Below are positions 15,693 through 24,260 of a stretch of DNA of 64,000 nucleotides, piece by piece; the stretch's first letter is position 1; each line of letters starts with the position of its first letter. The translations under genes were made by a program, and so were the position numbers. Below the pieces are notes generated by a model, which worked only from the letters and a program-made list of their open reading frames with translations, was not told the origin of the DNA and searched no databases. This DNA is from Avoscillospira_A sp052117125 (GTDB lineage: Bacteria > Bacillota > Clostridia > Oscillospirales > Oscillospiraceae). The DNA lies in contig NZ_JBQKJT010000002.1 in NCBI RefSeq assembly GCF_052117125.1, positions 124,001 to 188,000 of the forward strand. The letters run 5' to 3'.

Positions 15693-16601
15693 ATGATGCG
15701 GATTCTCGTAACCGACGGTATGGATCAACAGGCCGTATCCCAGCTGCGGGCAAACGGTCATGAAGTCGTGGAACAATTCTATGAGCCGGACCAGCTGGGC
15801 GAAGCCCTGCGGGAGTTTGACGCGGTCATCATTCGCAGCGCCACCAAAATCCGCGCTCCCCACATCGAACAGGCCAAGGGTTCCCGACTGAAGCTCATTA
15901 TCCGGGCCGGTGTCGGCATCGACAACATCGATGTGGCCGACGCCGAGGCCGCCGGCATCGCCGTGCGCAACACCCCCGGCGCGTCTTCCGCCGCCGTGGC
16001 GGAGCTGGCCCTGGCCCATATGTTCTCCTGCGCCCGGTATGTGTCCATTGCCGGACACACCATGCGGGAGGGCAAATGGGAGAAAAAAGCCTACAGCAAG
16101 GGCGTGGAGGTCTGCGGCAAAACCCTGGGCATCTGGGGCTATGGCCGCATCGGCATGGCCCTGGCCCGGATGGCCCACGGTCTCGGTATGACGGTTCTGG
16201 TCAACAACCGTTCCGGCAAGACGGCAGGCCCCGACGACCCGGCAAAATGGGTTCCCGTGGACGAGTTACTGGTTCGAGCGGACTTTATTTCGCTAAATAT
16301 GCCCTCAACTGAAGCAAAACCCTTGATAAATCGGGAAAGTATTGCTAAAATGAAAGACGGAGTGATTCTCATCAACACCTCCCGCGGCAGCAATATCGAC
16401 GAGGATGCCCTGCTGGACGCCCTCAACAGCGGCAAGGTCCGCGCTGCCGGTCTGGATGTGTACGCTGAGGAGCCCACCAAAAACGAAGCGCTCTACCAGC
16501 ATCCCGCCGTCTCCTGCACCCCCCACATCGGCGCCGGTACCCGCGAGGCCCAGGGCCGCATCGGCATGGAAATCGTCGAGATCATCGAGAGCTTCGGCTG
16601 A
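15693..16601 (+). CDS. serA: D-3-phosphoglycerate dehydrogenase, short form
   Basis: 302 residues, so it lacks the C-terminal ASB and ACT regulatory domains of longer SerA proteins. It oxidises 3-phosphoglycerate with NAD+, the first step of serine synthesis. The nucleotide-binding motif is GYGRIGMALA (about residues 149-158). The catalytic Arg is in NTSRGS, the Glu in DVYAEEP and the His in CTPHIGAGT. Start ATG 15693 after GGAGGATAACCCC; a second ATG follows directly. Absence of the ACT domain suggests no direct serine feedback through that domain. Codon usage from about 16261 to 16368 is much more AT-rich than the rest of the gene. Confidence 0.92.
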   Translation: MMRILVTDGMDQQAVSQLRANGHEVVEQFYEPDQLGEALREFDAVIIRSATKIRAPHIEQAKGSRLKLIIRAGVGIDNIDVADAEAAGIAVRNTPGASSAAVAELALAHMFSCARYVSIAGHTMREGKWEKKAYSKGVEVCGKTLGIWGYGRIGMALARMAHGLGMTVLVNNRSGKTAGPDDPAKWVPVDELLVRADFISLNMPSTEAKPLINRESIAKMKDGVILINTSRGSNIDEDALLDALNSGKVRAAGLDVYAEEPTKNEALYQHPAVSCTPHIGAGTREAQGRIGMEIVEIIESFG

Positions 16602-16661
16602 TCCCCTCCGCCGTTGGGCGGCGTCTGCCGCGTGAAGGACATCTATTATGTAAGGAGCATC

Positions 16662-18017
16662 ATGAGTATGAATGCGTACATCAACAGCGTCATTGAGAAC
16701 GTGAAGAAGAAGTATGCCCACGAGCCCGAGTTTGTGCAGTCGGTGGAAGAAGTGTTTTCCTCCATTGAGCCGGTCATCAACGCCCATCCCGAGTATGAGA
16801 AAGCGGATCTGCTGACCCGTATGGTGGAACCGGAGCGGATGTTCACCTTCCGTGTCTGCTGGATGGCCGATGACGGCCAGTGGCACACCAACACCGGTTA
16901 TCGCTGCCAGTTCAACGGCGCCATCGGCCCCTACAAGGGCGGTCTGCGGTTCCATCCCTCCGTCTATCCCGGCATCATCAAGTTCCTGGGCTTTGAGCAG
17001 ACCTTCAAGAACTCTCTGACGGGCCTGCCCATCGGCGGCGCCAAGGGCGGCTCCGACTTCGACCCCCGCGGCAAGTCTGACGCTGAGATCATGCGCTTCT
17101 GCCAGAGCTTTATGACGGCTCTGTATCGTTACATCGGTCCCGATGTGGACGTTCCCGCCGGCGACATCGGCACCGGCAGCCGCGAGATCGGCTACCTGTA
17201 CGGCCAGTACCGCCGCCTGAAGGGCACCTTTGAGAACGGCGTCCTCACCGGCAAGGGCCAGAGCTACGGCGGCTCTCTGATCCGTCCCGAGGCCACCGGT
17301 TACGGTGCAGTTTACTACCTGTGCGAGGTCCTCAAGCATGAGAACGACACCATCGAGGGCAAGACCATTGCCTGTGCCGGTTTCGGTAATGTGACTTGGG
17401 GCATCTGCAAGAAGGCCACGGAGCTGGGCGCCAAGGTGGTCACCCTGTCCGGTCCCGACGGCTACGTCTACGACGCCGACGGTGTCAACACCCCCGAGAA
17501 GATCGCCTATCTGGTGGAGATGCGCAACAGTGGCCGAGATAAGGTCCAGGATTATGCCGACAAATTCGGCGTGCCCTTCTACCCCGGTGAAAAGCCCTGG
17601 GGCGTCAAGGCCGACATCATCATGCCCTCCGCCACCCAGAACGACGTGAATCTGGACGAAGCCAAGAAGATCGCCGCCAACGGCGTCAAGTACTATATTG
17701 AGGTGGCCAACATGCCCACCACCAACGATGCCCTGGCCTACCTGATGGAGCAGAAGGGCATGATTGTGGCCCCCTCCAAGGCCGTCAACGCCGGCGGTGT
17801 CGGCGTCTCTGCCCTGGAGATGAGCCAGAACTCCGAGCGTCTGAGCTGGACCGCCGAAGAGGTGGACGAGCATCTGCACCGCATGATGGTCAATATCCAC
17901 AACGCTTCCGCCGAAGCCGCTGAGGAGTACGGCCTGGGTTACAACCTGGTGGCCGGCGCCAACATTGCGGGCTTCAAGAAGGTTGCTGCCGCCATGATGG
18001 AGCAGGGCGTGTTCTAA
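16662..18017 (+). CDS. gdhA: Glutamate dehydrogenase
   Basis: 451 residues, hexameric type I family. It interconverts 2-oxoglutarate plus ammonium and glutamate with NAD(P)H. Motifs: YKGGLRFHPSV, the catalytic lysine in GLPIGGAKGGSDF (about residue 125), VPAGDIGTGSREIGY, and the nucleotide fold AGFGNVTWG. The ATG at 16662 is close to AAGGAG; ATG 16668 two codons later has the more usual spacing and is an alternative. It lies 60 bases after serA in the same direction, so glutamate made here can feed SerC. A strong terminator follows. Confidence 0.96.
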   Translation: MSMNAYINSVIENVKKKYAHEPEFVQSVEEVFSSIEPVINAHPEYEKADLLTRMVEPERMFTFRVCWMADDGQWHTNTGYRCQFNGAIGPYKGGLRFHPSVYPGIIKFLGFEQTFKNSLTGLPIGGAKGGSDFDPRGKSDAEIMRFCQSFMTALYRYIGPDVDVPAGDIGTGSREIGYLYGQYRRLKGTFENGVLTGKGQSYGGSLIRPEATGYGAVYYLCEVLKHENDTIEGKTIACAGFGNVTWGICKKATELGAKVVTLSGPDGYVYDADGVNTPEKIAYLVEMRNSGRDKVQDYADKFGVPFYPGEKPWGVKADIIMPSATQNDVNLDEAKKIAANGVKYYIEVANMPTTNDALAYLMEQKGMIVAPSKAVNAGGVGVSALEMSQNSERLSWTAEEVDEHLHRMMVNIHNASAEAAEEYGLGYNLVAGANIAGFKKVAAAMMEQGVF

Positions 18018-18034
18018 TCCCAATCAACAGCACG

Positions 18035-18070
18035 AACCGGGTGCGCTGCCGTGCAGCGCACCCGGTTTTT
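18035..18070 (+). terminator. Rho-independent terminator after gdhA
   Basis: 14-base-pair stem AACCGGGTGCGCTG (18035-18048) with its complement at 18054-18067, 5-base loop, followed by TTT. It ends the serC-serA-gdhA transcript. Confidence 0.9.
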
Positions 18071-18130
18071 CACACTATAGCACTGTTCTCGGAAATTTTT
18101 CTGACGGAACAGCGTATGTCGCCAGGATCA

Positions 18131-18616
18131 CTAAGCTGTTACTTTTTTCAATGGCCTGCAGAAAACAACAAGCGAACAAAGTAAGAAACTTGTAATGAGG
18201 TAGCTGTTAAACAGTTGCTCAATGAACACAACGAAAAATAGATTGTCAGCGAAAACGTCATAGATGCGGAAGGTAGACGCCCAAGTAAAATACCATTTGT
18301 GCGGCATATTTTTTAAATGCAGAATCACAGATAGTCCTAAACAGCCGCAGAGTAGAATGAGAAAAGGCCAATTTCTGTCGCCCCTGAGAATATTCCGGTT
18401 TTTCCTCCTATGATAGACCCCGACACAAAGCACTGCTAAAAATCGACTGAGATAGGCAAAAATGAGTACCCAGTCTACACTGTTCCCATGTTTGATGTAG
18501 AGCAAATTACTGATATAGAAAACCGGTGTAAAAATCAGATATACGATCAGGACGGAAACAAAGCATTTCAGCAATACCTTAAACAGATTCTGTTTTACAT
18601 CAATATTGGAAATCAT
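18131..18616 (-). CDS. Hypothetical integral membrane protein
   Basis: 161 residues with about four hydrophobic segments: residues 15-40, 50-68, 83-100 and 127-152. Between them is the basic loop HRRKNRNILRGDRN. RBS AGGAGG precedes ATG 18616. It is not recognised as any family. Its base composition is clearly lower in GC than the flanking genes, and it opens a 2.2-kb stretch of similar composition, so it may be acquired DNA. Confidence 0.55.
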   Translation of the reverse strand: MISNIDVKQNLFKVLLKCFVSVLIVYLIFTPVFYISNLLYIKHGNSVDWVLIFAYLSRFLAVLCVGVYHRRKNRNILRGDRNWPFLILLCGCLGLSVILHLKNMPHKWYFTWASTFRIYDVFADNLFFVVFIEQLFNSYLITSFLLCSLVVFCRPLKKVTA

Positions 18617-18705
18617 AGTAACCCTCCTGTACTTATAGATTTATATCTATTTGAAGCTATCGGCAGCGCCTTTCCGGCATCTTACTCATTTAATATATCG
18701 GCAAA

Positions 18706-18963
18706 TTGTGGAATAAAGTTAAGGTTGCACCGACAATACAGCAAAGCAGTCTGGCGGTCCGGGCCTGGGCCGCCATGAGCCTGGCTTCCCTCTCCGTAGG
18801 AACGCAATTTTTTCAATTCCTCCGCTATGCGCAGACAAGGGACTGGTCCTCCATCGAGGACACCATCTATGTTCTGGTGGGGGTGGTGGTGTTATTTTTG
18901 TCCATCAGCATTGGTTTGACCGGCCTGATGCTCTTGGTCCATGGCCGCCGCAAAGTGAAATGA
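18706..18963 (+). CDS. Small membrane ORF, possibly a remnant
   Basis: 85 codons with two hydrophobic segments (about residues 23-40 and 51-75) and a basic end GRRKVK. The only start is TTG at 18706, with no ribosome binding site. Composition changes abruptly from AT-rich to GC-rich around 18745, inside the frame. That suggests either a fusion at an insertion boundary or the tail of a truncated gene. No family is recognised. Confidence 0.35.
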   Translation: MWNKVKVAPTIQQSSLAVRAWAAMSLASLSVGTQFFQFLRYAQTRDWSSIEDTIYVLVGVVVLFLSISIGLTGLMLLVHGRRKVK

Positions 18964-19021
18964 GCAGCCACAGCTGGATCGCCCGGCTTTGCTTTCTTCA
19001 CTGGAAGTAGCAGTTTTTATA

Positions 19022-19417
19022 TTATTCATGGGTAAATCTTAATAAATATCCGTCTGGATCTTGTACCAGAAATTCTTTTTGTTCTAAAGACTGACCATTA
19101 ATTTCGTATTTGTTAATCATCATAGGACGAAAAAGTGGATACTGGGAGCGGACAATGTGCTGATAAAGTTTTTCAATGTTGTCTACTTCAATCGAAAAAT
19201 TAACGCCTCGACCAAAAGGATACGTCATTTCTGCAACATTCCATCCATCTTCATGCAGTTCCTCAAACATGAATTGAGTACCTTCAAAAGATAGGAATAG
19301 GAACTTATCCTCTCGTCTTTCATATTCCAGCTTAAACTTCAACACATCGAGATAGAAATTTTTTGTTTCTTCTATATCTTTAACTGTCAGTTCCGGTATG
19401 AGTTGATTGAACTCCAT
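19022..19417 (-). CDS. VOC-family (glyoxalase/bleomycin-resistance fold) protein
   Basis: 131 residues, one vicinal-oxygen-chelate unit of two beta-alpha-beta-beta-beta modules. It starts LIPELTVKDIEETKNFYLDVL, typical of the fold, and ends LVQDPDGYLLRF, also typical. Family members bind bleomycin-type drugs or act as small metalloenzymes or dioxygenases. The gene is low in GC compared with its neighbours and stands alone, which suggests acquisition. RBS AAGGAG lies 11 bases before ATG 19417. Drug resistance is possible but not shown. Confidence 0.8.
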   Translation of the reverse strand: MEFNQLIPELTVKDIEETKNFYLDVLKFKLEYERREDKFLFLSFEGTQFMFEELHEDGWNVAEMTYPFGRGVNFSIEVDNIEKLYQHIVRSQYPLFRPMMINKYEINGQSLEQKEFLVQDPDGYLLRFTHE

Positions 19418-19472
19418 CCTATTACGTCTCCTTCGCTACAGCTTTGGGTTAATCGCGTTTCGCAGATCAAAA

Positions 19473-19513
19473 CCCCCGGCGCGTCCTTTGGGGCGGCTGC
19501 CGGGGGCTTTTGG
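19473..19513 (-). terminator. Terminator after the methyltransferase gene
   Basis: CCCCCGGC (19473-19480) pairs with GCCGGGGG (19499-19506). On the minus strand the stem is followed by TTTTGATC and on the plus strand by CTTTTGG, so it can act in both directions. Confidence 0.65.
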
Positions 19514-19548
19514 GGCGTTCCATTCAGATTTTATAGTAGTGGGTATTC

Positions 19549-20346
19549 TTACTTTTCTCCCACAAACAGAAAGTGATTCGTCATGCCAAACAGTTCGGGC
19601 TTTTCGCATATGTAGAAGTGATATCGAAGATATTGCGCGTAGTCCTCGTCGGTCATTTTGTTGATCCTTTCCGCCATCAGTTCGGAAGCCCCATCCGCCG
19701 CAACCTCGTGCAGTACCCTGATGCCTCCTTCAGCAAGAACCGCTCTTGCGGCATCGACTGTGTGGAACACAAATGGGAAATTGTTGAGCTTGAAAGTTTT
19801 CTTATCATAGTCTCCGCTTGAAAAGTAGTTCACATCGTATGCAAGTTCGGTGAGAAATACAAAGTCATTGGAGATAAAGGCAAAGAAAATCTTGCCGGTA
19901 TTCTTGCAGACACGTTTTGCTTCGCTGATACATTTCTGTTTGTCCGCCTCGTTTTCTAAGTGATACAGCGGGCCGAATAACAGTACAATGTCAAAGGAAT
20001 TCTCTGCATAACGAGACAGGTCAAGCGCATTTCCTTGAACGAGGTCGATATGATCTTCAGGAGTGAGCTTCTTTCTGAACGCTGCGATATTGGCATCGGC
20101 AAGTTCAAGCGCCGACACTTTATATCCCTTACGGGCAAAGTACAGGCTGTATTCACCTGCACCTGCGCCAATATCGAGGATTTTGTCGCCCTCTTGTAAA
20201 TATTTTTCTATATAATGGACAGTGGTCAGAAATTCAACTCGTACAGCTTTGGAATGATTGAGTCTGCTGTCTTCGTTGAATATATCATATGTCCTGTTCA
20301 CACGTTCCGTTTCATTTTCAATTTTTTTCAGTTCGATAAAATTCAC
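19549..20346 (-). CDS. Class I SAM-dependent methyltransferase
   Basis: 265 residues from GTG 20346, chosen because AAGGAG is six bases ahead; the open frame begins 22 codons earlier inside a hairpin. Motif I is ILDIGAGAGEYSLYFARKG (about residues 50-68), followed by the acidic VSALELAD, motif post-I, and LVQGNALDL and FDIVLLFGPLYHL. The fold is that of a small-molecule or rRNA methyltransferase of the UbiE/Methyltransf_11 class. The substrate cannot be named. GC content is low, and it belongs to the same foreign-looking islet as the VOC gene. Confidence 0.85.
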   Translation of the reverse strand: MNFIELKKIENETERVNRTYDIFNEDSRLNHSKAVRVEFLTTVHYIEKYLQEGDKILDIGAGAGEYSLYFARKGYKVSALELADANIAAFRKKLTPEDHIDLVQGNALDLSRYAENSFDIVLLFGPLYHLENEADKQKCISEAKRVCKNTGKIFFAFISNDFVFLTELAYDVNYFSSGDYDKKTFKLNNFPFVFHTVDAARAVLAEGGIRVLHEVAADGASELMAERINKMTDEDYAQYLRYHFYICEKPELFGMTNHFLFVGEK

Positions 20347-20360
20347 AGTATTCTCCTTTA

Positions 20361-20409
20361 AACAAGGTCTCCGGCCCAACCCTTCTGGGTGGCAGCCGGA
20401 GACCTTGTT
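20361..20409 (-). terminator. Strong hairpin between small gene and methyltransferase
   Basis: A perfect 14-base-pair stem, AACAAGGTCTCCGG at 20361-20374 with its complement at 20396-20409. The loop contains a second short stem (CCCA/TGGG). It lies just after the stop of the 102-residue gene on the minus strand and likely ends the fructokinase transcript. Confidence 0.65.
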
Positions 20410-20418
20410 CATATGGAA

Positions 20419-20727
20419 TCAAATCCGATAATAGTTATTGTCGCACAGGGCCGTGAAGCACTGGTTCACCTCGTCATCGGTGAACAGGGAGCCGAACTTC
20501 CCCGCCGTCACCAGCGCTTCCAAACTCAAATCCAGACGGCCCAAATCGGAAAGAGCTTCAAAACCGTCGGATCGGCGCTGTTTCTTCAGCAGTTCCCTGG
20601 CACACGCCGCGCCGCCGAACCGTTCCACATCGGCCCGCAGCCGCTTCTGGGTCACGCCCAGGCCGTCGGCCTCGTCCATGGCCTGGGTCAACGCCTCGGT
20701 GAACGCCTGTTCCAGCTTGTCGCTCAT
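20419..20727 (-). CDS. Small conserved hypothetical protein downstream of fructokinase
   Basis: 102 residues, soluble and mainly helical, beginning SDKLEQAFTEALTQAMDEAD and ending in TDDEVNQCFTALCDNN. Its ATG overlaps the stop of the kinase gene (ATGA), so it is translationally coupled to it. No catalytic motif or known family is recognised. The coupling suggests a role tied to the sugar kinase, or simply an economical operon. Confidence 0.65.
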   Translation of the reverse strand: MSDKLEQAFTEALTQAMDEADGLGVTQKRLRADVERFGGAACARELLKKQRRSDGFEALSDLGRLDLSLEALVTAGKFGSLFTDDEVNQCFTALCDNNYYRI

Positions 20728-21680
20728 TGCTGCATCCTCGCTTCCACGGCAGCCCGCTCCGGCACGCTGAAAATGCCGCCCAGGTTGGTGGTGGACAGGC
20801 TGGCCGCCGTACAGGCAAAGGCGGCGATTTTGGCCATTTCCTCCACGGTCACGTCCTCGGGGGCCTTGTCCAGCTCCAGCAGGCCCGTGACGGCGCTGCC
20901 GCCGAAGATATCACCGGCGCCGGTGGTATCCACCACCGTGATGTCGGTGACGCCGGGGACCCGGCCGCTGCCCTTGCCGTTGGCAAAGTAACAGCCGTCC
21001 TTGCCCAGGGTCACAAAGACCAGCTTGACGCCGAATTCCTTCAGGAGCTTTTCCGCGCCCTCCTCCACGGAGCAGCCGAAGAGGAACTCCACCTCATTGT
21101 CGCTGATCTTTACCACATCGGCGTGGCGGAAGCCCCAGAACATCTGTTCCTTGGCGTCCTCCAGATCGGCCCACAGCGGCTCCCGCAGATTGGGGTCGAA
21201 GGTCACCAGCTTTCCTTTCTGCCGGGCGTATTCCACCGCTTTGTAGTGGGCCGTCCGGGAGGGCTCATTGGTCATGCACACCGTGCCGAAGTGGAGCGCC
21301 TTGGACTGATCGATGAGATCATAGGGCACCTCGTCGGCCGTCAGGAGCATATCGGCGCCGGGCTTTCTGGCAAAGGAGAACTCCCGCTCGCCGTTGGCGT
21401 CCCGGGTGACGAAAGCCAAAGTGGTAAACACCGACCCGTCCACCAGAACGCCGCGGCCGTCAATGCCCACCTGCTGCAAAGTCTGGACCAGCTGGCGGCC
21501 CAAGGCGTCATCGCCCACCTTGGCAATCATGGCGGTCTTTTTGCCGTATTTGGTCAGAGCGGCCAGAAAGTTGGCCGGTGCGCCGCCGGGATGGGCGGCC
21601 ATGACCGGATATCCGTCCTCCTGGATGCGATCCACGGTAAAATCAATCAAAAGTTCGCCGATGGCTGCTACATCATACAT
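20724..21680 (-). CDS. scrK: PfkB-family fructokinase
   Basis: 318 residues from ATG 21680 behind GGAGGG; the open frame extends 15 codons further but lacks a ribosome binding site. PfkB signatures: HPGGAPANFLAALTKYGKKT near residue 35, and the C-terminal DTTGAGDIFGGSAVTGLL with the catalytic Asp. ScrK-type traits are GELLIDF at the start and LREPLWAD in the middle. It would phosphorylate fructose to fructose-6-phosphate in the cytoplasm. It could process fructose released by the GH32/GH91 locus at the left edge, although the two are not adjacent. Other PfkB sugars cannot be excluded. Confidence 0.85.
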   Translation of the reverse strand: MYDVAAIGELLIDFTVDRIQEDGYPVMAAHPGGAPANFLAALTKYGKKTAMIAKVGDDALGRQLVQTLQQVGIDGRGVLVDGSVFTTLAFVTRDANGEREFSFARKPGADMLLTADEVPYDLIDQSKALHFGTVCMTNEPSRTAHYKAVEYARQKGKLVTFDPNLREPLWADLEDAKEQMFWGFRHADVVKISDNEVEFLFGCSVEEGAEKLLKEFGVKLVFVTLGKDGCYFANGKGSGRVPGVTDITVVDTTGAGDIFGGSAVTGLLELDKAPEDVTVEEMAKIAAFACTAASLSTTNLGGIFSVPERAAVEARMQQ

Positions 21681-21713
21681 TGGGTGTTCCCTCCATTTTT
21701 TTGTATCGGCTCC

Positions 21714-21812
21714 ATTATACTCCATGGCCGCCCGTCGGAAAAGAAAAATTTTATGGTTTTTGCGTATATTTTTCGGAAAGCCCTATGGAAACAGTGCGGT
21801 TTATGATATACT
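21714..21812. promoter_or_regulatory. Divergent promoter region between fructokinase and SLH genes
   Basis: On the minus strand a TATAAT (21714-21719) lies about 35 bases upstream of the kinase start, with a poor -35. On the plus strand TGATATACT (21804-21812) forms an extended -10 about 40 bases upstream of the SLH gene, whose -35 is weak as well. Confidence 0.5.
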
Positions 21813-21851
21813 CATAGTACTACTACAAATCACACAGCGAGGTGTAACCAA

Positions 21852-23696
21852 ATGAAAAAGCGGATTATTGCGCTGCTGTTGTCCCTGGGGCTTCTCTTCT
21901 CCCTGCCCACACCGGTGCTTGCAGCGGAATTTACCGATTTGGAGAACCACTGGGCCGCGCCCTATCTCAATGAACTGGCCGACCTGGGCTATCTGACCGG
22001 CTATGAGGACGGTACCGTCAAACCCGACCGGATCATCACCGCCTGCGAAGCCATTGCGCTGCTGACCCGGCTCTACAGCCCCACGGAGGACGTATCAGCC
22101 CGGATTCATGAAGATTACGGCACCTTTGTTGCCACTTATGTGGACCCCAATCTCAGCTGGGCCTATGACGAGCTGGAACTGTGTCTGGCAACGGGCATTC
22201 TGTCCCAGAACGAACTGAAAAACCTGCGTCTCACCTCCGCCATTGACAAGGAGCTGCTGTCTGTGCTCTTCGTCCGGGCATTGCAGTTGGATGACGAAGC
22301 CAAGGCGCTCAACGACAGCGGCATGACGCTGACCTTCCGGGACACCGCCGACATCACCAAGGAATATCGGGGCCATATCGCCGTGCTGCTGGACAACAAA
22401 ATTGTCAATGGCAACAGCGACAACGAGTTCCTGCCCCACTCCCAGGTGAGCCGCGCCGTCATGGCCACCATGCTGGTACGCAGCCTGGAATACCTGGAGG
22501 CTCAGAATCAGACCCTGTGGATTGAGAATTACGACGGTACGGTTGTGGAGGGCGTGCTGCTGGATTACAGCGGCGGCCGTCTGGCCCTGCGGGACAATCT
22601 GGGATTCCAGCGGACCTATACCATCCCCGCCGGAGCCGAAATCGTCACCAGTAACGGCGACAAGGCGCTCAGCGCCAGCCAGAGCGGTTCCCGCGTCCGG
22701 ATTCAGATTCGTGACGGTGCCATTGTCCGGGTCACCGTGTACAACCTCACCGGTGTCACCGTCCAGCAGGCCGTGGTCAAGAACTACTCCACCACCAACG
22801 GCAACCGATTTTTGCAGATCATCGACGCTAAAACCAAGGAGACCAGCACCCTGATTCTGCCCCAGAACACCAAGGTGTCGTTCACCGACGGCACCACCGG
22901 TACGGCGGCGTCTCTGGGTACCGGCATGTTTTTGACCATTATCAAGGATAAAGCCGGTAAGGTTACCGACGTGACGGCATCCGGTTCCACCCGAACCGTG
23001 GACGGCGTCATCTCCTCTGTAACCTTCGGCAGCACCGTCAATGTCTACCTCACCGACGAGGACGACAGCACCGTTCAGATTTCCATGGAACTCAATTCTC
23101 TTCCCCAGCTCCTGTGGGGCAGCACCCCCATTTCCGTGGACCGTCTGGCCGCCGGCATGGAAGTCACCGTCACCGTTGTGGGCAGCGAGATTCAAAAACT
23201 CGTGGCCAAGGACACCACGGAAACCATCCGCGGCACCCTGACCACGGTTCTTGCCACCTCCTCCGGCACCACCTGGACCATTCTGGATGATACCGGCATC
23301 AATCACACCCTGACCCTCTCCCCATCGGTCACCATCTACCACAACGGCCAGCTGGTCATGGCTTCCACGGTCCAGGCCGGTGACCTGATCTCTGTCAAGG
23401 CCGTGGGCGACACCATTCTCTCTGTGGACCTTTTGACCAGCCACGGCGACTCCTCCCGGAAGCTCACCGGCACGGTGCTGTCGCTGAATACCTCCAAAAA
23501 GCAGCTGACGCTGCTGAACAACGTCAGCCAGCGTCTGGTCTATGTGGATGTGGACAATTCCGTGACCATCCTCAACGCCGCCACGGGCCGCACCCTGCGC
23601 CTGTCGGATTTGAAAGCCGATCAGGTATTGACCGTCTACGGCAGCTACACCGACGCGTCCACCTTTGACGCCGTCACCATTCTGATTGAAGGTTAA
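21852..23696 (+). CDS. Secreted S-layer homology (SLH) protein
   Basis: 614 residues with a Sec signal peptide (KKRIIALLLSLGLLFSL... cleaved near LAA, residue 24). SLH repeats occupy about residues 25-210, with FTDLENHWAAPYLNELADLG, GYLTGYEDGTVKPDR and NSDNEFLPHSQVSRAVMATM. They should anchor the protein to the cell wall. The rest, about residues 215-614, is a series of beta-rich segments with GTV, DGT and VTV turns, with no known catalytic motif. A structural or adhesive surface role is inferred. RBS GAGGTG precedes ATG 21852, and nrdG follows after 16 bases. Confidence 0.85.
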   Translation: MKKRIIALLLSLGLLFSLPTPVLAAEFTDLENHWAAPYLNELADLGYLTGYEDGTVKPDRIITACEAIALLTRLYSPTEDVSARIHEDYGTFVATYVDPNLSWAYDELELCLATGILSQNELKNLRLTSAIDKELLSVLFVRALQLDDEAKALNDSGMTLTFRDTADITKEYRGHIAVLLDNKIVNGNSDNEFLPHSQVSRAVMATMLVRSLEYLEAQNQTLWIENYDGTVVEGVLLDYSGGRLALRDNLGFQRTYTIPAGAEIVTSNGDKALSASQSGSRVRIQIRDGAIVRVTVYNLTGVTVQQAVVKNYSTTNGNRFLQIIDAKTKETSTLILPQNTKVSFTDGTTGTAASLGTGMFLTIIKDKAGKVTDVTASGSTRTVDGVISSVTFGSTVNVYLTDEDDSTVQISMELNSLPQLLWGSTPISVDRLAAGMEVTVTVVGSEIQKLVAKDTTETIRGTLTTVLATSSGTTWTILDDTGINHTLTLSPSVTIYHNGQLVMASTVQAGDLISVKAVGDTILSVDLLTSHGDSSRKLTGTVLSLNTSKKQLTLLNNVSQRLVYVDVDNSVTILNAATGRTLRLSDLKADQVLTVYGSYTDASTFDAVTILIEG

Positions 23697-23712
23697 TCCA
23701 AGGAGGAATCCC

Positions 23713-24237
23713 ATGAACTACGCCGCCATCAAGCCCTGTGACATTGCCAACGGTCCCGGCGTCCGGGTGTCCCTCTTCGTCTCCGGCTGCACCCACCACT
23801 GTCCCGGCTGTTTTCAGCCGGAGACGTGGGACTTTCAGTACGGCAGTCCCTTTACCGAGGATACTGTGGCCCATATTCTGGACCTGCTGGCCCCGGACTA
23901 TGTGGAAGGTCTGACGCTCCTGGGCGGAGAGCCCATGGAACCGGCCAACCGCGAGGCATTGCTGCCCCTGCTGGACGCCGTCCGGCAGCGCTACCCCAAA
24001 AAATCCATCTGGTGCTACACGGGATACACCTTTGAAGTTCTGCGCGCCGGGAAACCCGGCCCCAAGGAAACCATTGACGCCATGCTGTCCCATCTGGACG
24101 TGCTGGTGGACGGTCCCTTTGTGGAGTCCAAGAAGAATCTGAATCTCCGGTTCCGCGGTTCCTCCAATCAGCGCCTGATTGCCATTCCCTCATCCATTTC
24201 CACCGGCTGCACCATCCTTTGGGATGACGGCCGGTAA
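23713..24237 (+). CDS. nrdG: Anaerobic ribonucleotide reductase activating protein
   Basis: 174 residues, radical-SAM activase that makes the glycyl radical on NrdD so that anaerobic dNTP synthesis can start. The iron-sulfur motif is CTHHCPGC (about residues 26-33, CX3CX2C), preceded by ANGPGVRVSLFVSG as usual for NrdG. The motif TLLGGEPM follows near residue 75. ATG 23713 is chosen because AGGAGG is 8 bases ahead; the frame opens nine codons earlier inside the SLH gene. The partner nrdD is not in the window. It is grouped with dut and a Nudix gene, all concerned with nucleotide pools. Confidence 0.93.
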   Translation: MNYAAIKPCDIANGPGVRVSLFVSGCTHHCPGCFQPETWDFQYGSPFTEDTVAHILDLLAPDYVEGLTLLGGEPMEPANREALLPLLDAVRQRYPKKSIWCYTGYTFEVLRAGKPGPKETIDAMLSHLDVLVDGPFVESKKNLNLRFRGSSNQRLIAIPSSISTGCTILWDDGR

Positions 24238-24260
24238 GCGCAAAGGAGTTTTCTATCGCT

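Noticed and set aside
16305..18023. A 572-codon minus-strand frame opposite gdhA and serA
   Set aside because: Shadow of real genes caused by codon bias; composition is Gly/Val/His-rich with no domain.
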